From the NCBI GenBank assembly GCA_027577595.1, contig JANBRJ010000043.1:62001-126000 (forward strand): a stretch of 64,000 nucleotides of DNA, written 5' to 3'. The stretch comes from Coemansia sp. RSA 487. Its lineage: Eukaryota > Kickxellomycota > Kickxellomycetes > Kickxellales > Kickxellaceae. The translations under genes and the position numbers were made by a program. Below the pieces are notes generated by a model. That model was not told where the DNA came from, did no database searches, and saw nothing but the letters and a program-made list of their open reading frames with translations. Shown piece by piece: positions 62,215-64,000 of this stretch (positions are counted from its first letter, which is position 1; each line of letters begins with the position of its first letter).

Positions 62215-64000
62215 TTACTCTCCAAAATCGTTTGCCTTTGCCAACTCACTAAAATAGCCACCATTCTGCAAGAGCTCATCTGGAGGACCAACCTCTACAA
62301 TCTCCCCCTTGTCCATGACGATAATCCTATCGCTGTTCATAATTGTCTCTAGTCGATGAGCAATGGTTAAAACTGTTGATTCCTTGAATTCAGAGCGGAT
62401 GAGCTTTTGCATGTCCTGGTCTGTGTCCAAATCAACACTTGCAGTAGCCTCATCCAGGACAATTACCTTGTGCTGGCGTATAAGCAGGCGACAAAGACTG
62501 AAGAGCTGCTTTTGCCCACCACTAAAGTCATAATCCATGTCTGCATATCTATCAAGGCCATGTGGCATTGTTCCATGAACCAATACTTCCGTTCTTAGCT
62601 TTGATTTTGTAATAAACAAAAGCATAAATAGCTTGTGTGTCCAACTCGAAGCCTTAAAATCTTGATTCCATTCGTCAATTTTTTTTTGAGTATCTTTATT
62701 GAGATAATCAAGCCATGTTTGGTCATCAGCATCAGCATCGGCATCCCTTGCTATCTTTTGTGGTTGTATCAGCTCAGCAATCCCGCATTTTATTATACCA
62801 GCCCACATATCCTCAATTGTGTGCTCTTCAAGTGGGTCAAGATTTTTCTTAAATGTGCTGCTAAATAATGTTGGTTCTTGTGGTATAATGCCAATCTTTG
62901 GACGCAAGTAACCAAGATTCATTTTGCTGATATCACAGCCATCAATAAGAATAGATCCACTGCAGAGCCTGCTATTTACCAAGCAGAAAATTACACGTGC
63001 AAGAGATGATTTTCCAGCACCAGTGCGACCAACAATCCCAATCTTTTCCCCTGGATGGATGGTAAGGTTTATATTCTTTAGCGAATACTCTAAATCGCTC
63101 CTGTATTTCATGCTAAAGTCTTTAAACTCGATTTCCCCTGTAGCTGGCCAAACACCTTCTGGCTGCAATGCACCATCAACAAACATCTTTTCCAGTTCCA
63201 CATCAGTATATTCCCTCAACAGGTCAACGTTTGTGGATACTTTTTGGATATCTTTAGAAATATCTGCAAGTATCACAATATTAGAAATAAGTGTACCAGT
63301 GAGTTGGTTGTATGTAATAAAATCACCAGAGGTCAATCTCTGTCCGCTGTAGTTGCTAATTACCAATAGACAAAATTTGGACAACATTGATAAAATCTCA
63401 TTTGCAAAACAATAAAGAAGCAGCTGGAAATCATCCAGATTTGATTTTGGTAATTCAATACTTTGGCGCTCATCAACATTAGCAATGTATTTGCCTATAA
63501 AGTGCCTACCAACTCCAAAAATTCGAATCAGATGCTTACCATCTGCAATGGTATCACTGATTTTTTCTTTTTCTACATTTGATTCAGTCTCAATCTCATT
63601 AAGAAATGTTTCCAATGGTTCAATGAGAATATTTTTCATCACCTGGATTACGGTCAGGAATGGAATCACTAATAGTATATGTGGCTTGTTAAAACAAATC
63701 TTATACAGCGCCAGTATTGCAGATAAAGTTGTATTTACATTTTCTGAGATGTAATAATCTATACCCATATGTAGTTGCTGAATATTATCCTTATCTGTTG
63801 ATATCCGCTGTCTAATCCTGCTATCATAAAACGACAGTGGTGCATGAATCAAGCTGCTTCCAAATTCATATATGAGCTTATTTTCCAGCCTGACTCTACT
63901 GGGATCTTTCACCGTGTTCATGGTTTTCCACCTAATATTATCAGCGAATCTCCTGGCCATTTCAATATAGATGTATCTCAATGCTGGATTTCTGCCTGCT
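62215..64000 (-). CDS. ABCC-type ABC transporter, C-terminal half, cut by window edge
   Basis: The frame is open to the end of the window, so only about 595 residues are visible. They cover most of TMD2 and all of NBD2: GRTGAGKSSLARVI (Walker A, near 62999-63035), a Q-loop in GIIPQEP, the signature FSGGQKQ, VIVLDEATAS (Walker B) and the switch His in IAHRL. A block of about 60 residues rich in Asp, Lys and Trp is inserted between the Q-loop and the signature. The codons are much more AT-rich than those of CTR9 next door. It resembles the MRP class, but the Arg after the signature is Lys. The substrate is unknown. Confidence 0.85.
   Translation of the reverse strand, partial: AGRNPALRYIYIEMARRFADNIRWKTMNTVKDPSRVRLENKLIYEFGSSLIHAPLSFYDSRIRQRISTDKDNIQQLHMGIDYYISENVNTTLSAILALYKICFNKPHILLVIPFLTVIQVMKNILIEPLETFLNEIETESNVEKEKISDTIADGKHLIRIFGVGRHFIGKYIANVDERQSIELPKSNLDDFQLLLYCFANEILSMLSKFCLLVISNYSGQRLTSGDFITYNQLTGTLISNIVILADISKDIQKVSTNVDLLREYTDVELEKMFVDGALQPEGVWPATGEIEFKDFSMKYRSDLEYSLKNINLTIHPGEKIGIVGRTGAGKSSLARVIFCLVNSRLCSGSILIDGCDISKMNLGYLRPKIGIIPQEPTLFSSTFKKNLDPLEEHTIEDMWAGIIKCGIAELIQPQKIARDADADADDQTWLDYLNKDTQKKIDEWNQDFKASSWTHKLFMLLFITKSKLRTEVLVHGTMPHGLDRYADMDYDFSGGQKQLFSLCRLLIRQHKVIVLDEATASVDLDTDQDMQKLIRSEFKESTVLTIAHRLETIMNSDRIIVMDKGEIVEVGPPDELLQNGGYFSELAKANDFGE

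Overview
The window is nuclear DNA from a fungus. The core genes are typically fungal or opisthokont (TOR kinase, Arb1, Vps71, Ctr9, Tim8, Elp6, a BRPF/Nto1-type chromatin reader, an AVT-type amino acid carrier, a Yea4-type UDP-GlcNAc carrier), and there are several FunK1 (fungal-type) kinases. Introns are few and short (about 100-270 nt), with GT-AG ends. Coding DNA is clearly richer in GC than the AT-rich spacers. Full BRPF architecture in a fungus and many small lineage-specific paralogues suggest an early-diverging lineage, perhaps Kickxellomycotina; that placement is inference only.

Layout. 1-3.4 kb: 3' part of a FunK1 kinase, a long AT-rich spacer, a small unrecognised ORF and VPS71. 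3.5-9 kb: a full-length ABCC transporter on the minus strand, then tRNA-Asp and tRNA-Arg. 9.5-13.1 kb: two tandem LITAF-domain genes with duplicated promoters and a broken FunK1 copy. 13.4-24.4 kb: ARB1, tRNA-Ser and a divergent TOR kinase with two hidden 5' exons. 24.4-36.2 kb: a gene-free stretch, a spliced C2-PH protein, a PHD/bromodomain/PWWP protein and YEA4. 37-41.7 kb: two tandem low-complexity paralogues of unknown function and a small RING-H2 protein. 42.2-44 kb: three small paralogues, one of them decaying. 45-50 kb: TIM8, an amino acid carrier and a TBC RabGAP. 50.3-53.3 kb: two tRNA-Asp genes in a near-perfect inverted repeat and a spliced FunK1 kinase. 54.3-62.1 kb: ELP6, a bZIP factor whose DNA-binding domain is split by an intron, and CTR9. 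62.2-64 kb: the 3' half of a second, AT-rich ABCC transporter that runs off the window.

Functionally this is an ordinary mixed eukaryotic neighbourhood without operons. The most notable features are the TOR kinase with an altered rapamycin-binding face, the metazoan-style BRPF architecture, recent local duplications that carried their promoters (LITAF pair, small-gene trio, tRNA-Asp units), the expanding FunK1 family, and a pair of conserved-core low-complexity proteins that I could not assign to any family. I did not find a CRISPR array, a recognisable intact transposon or an organellar segment.
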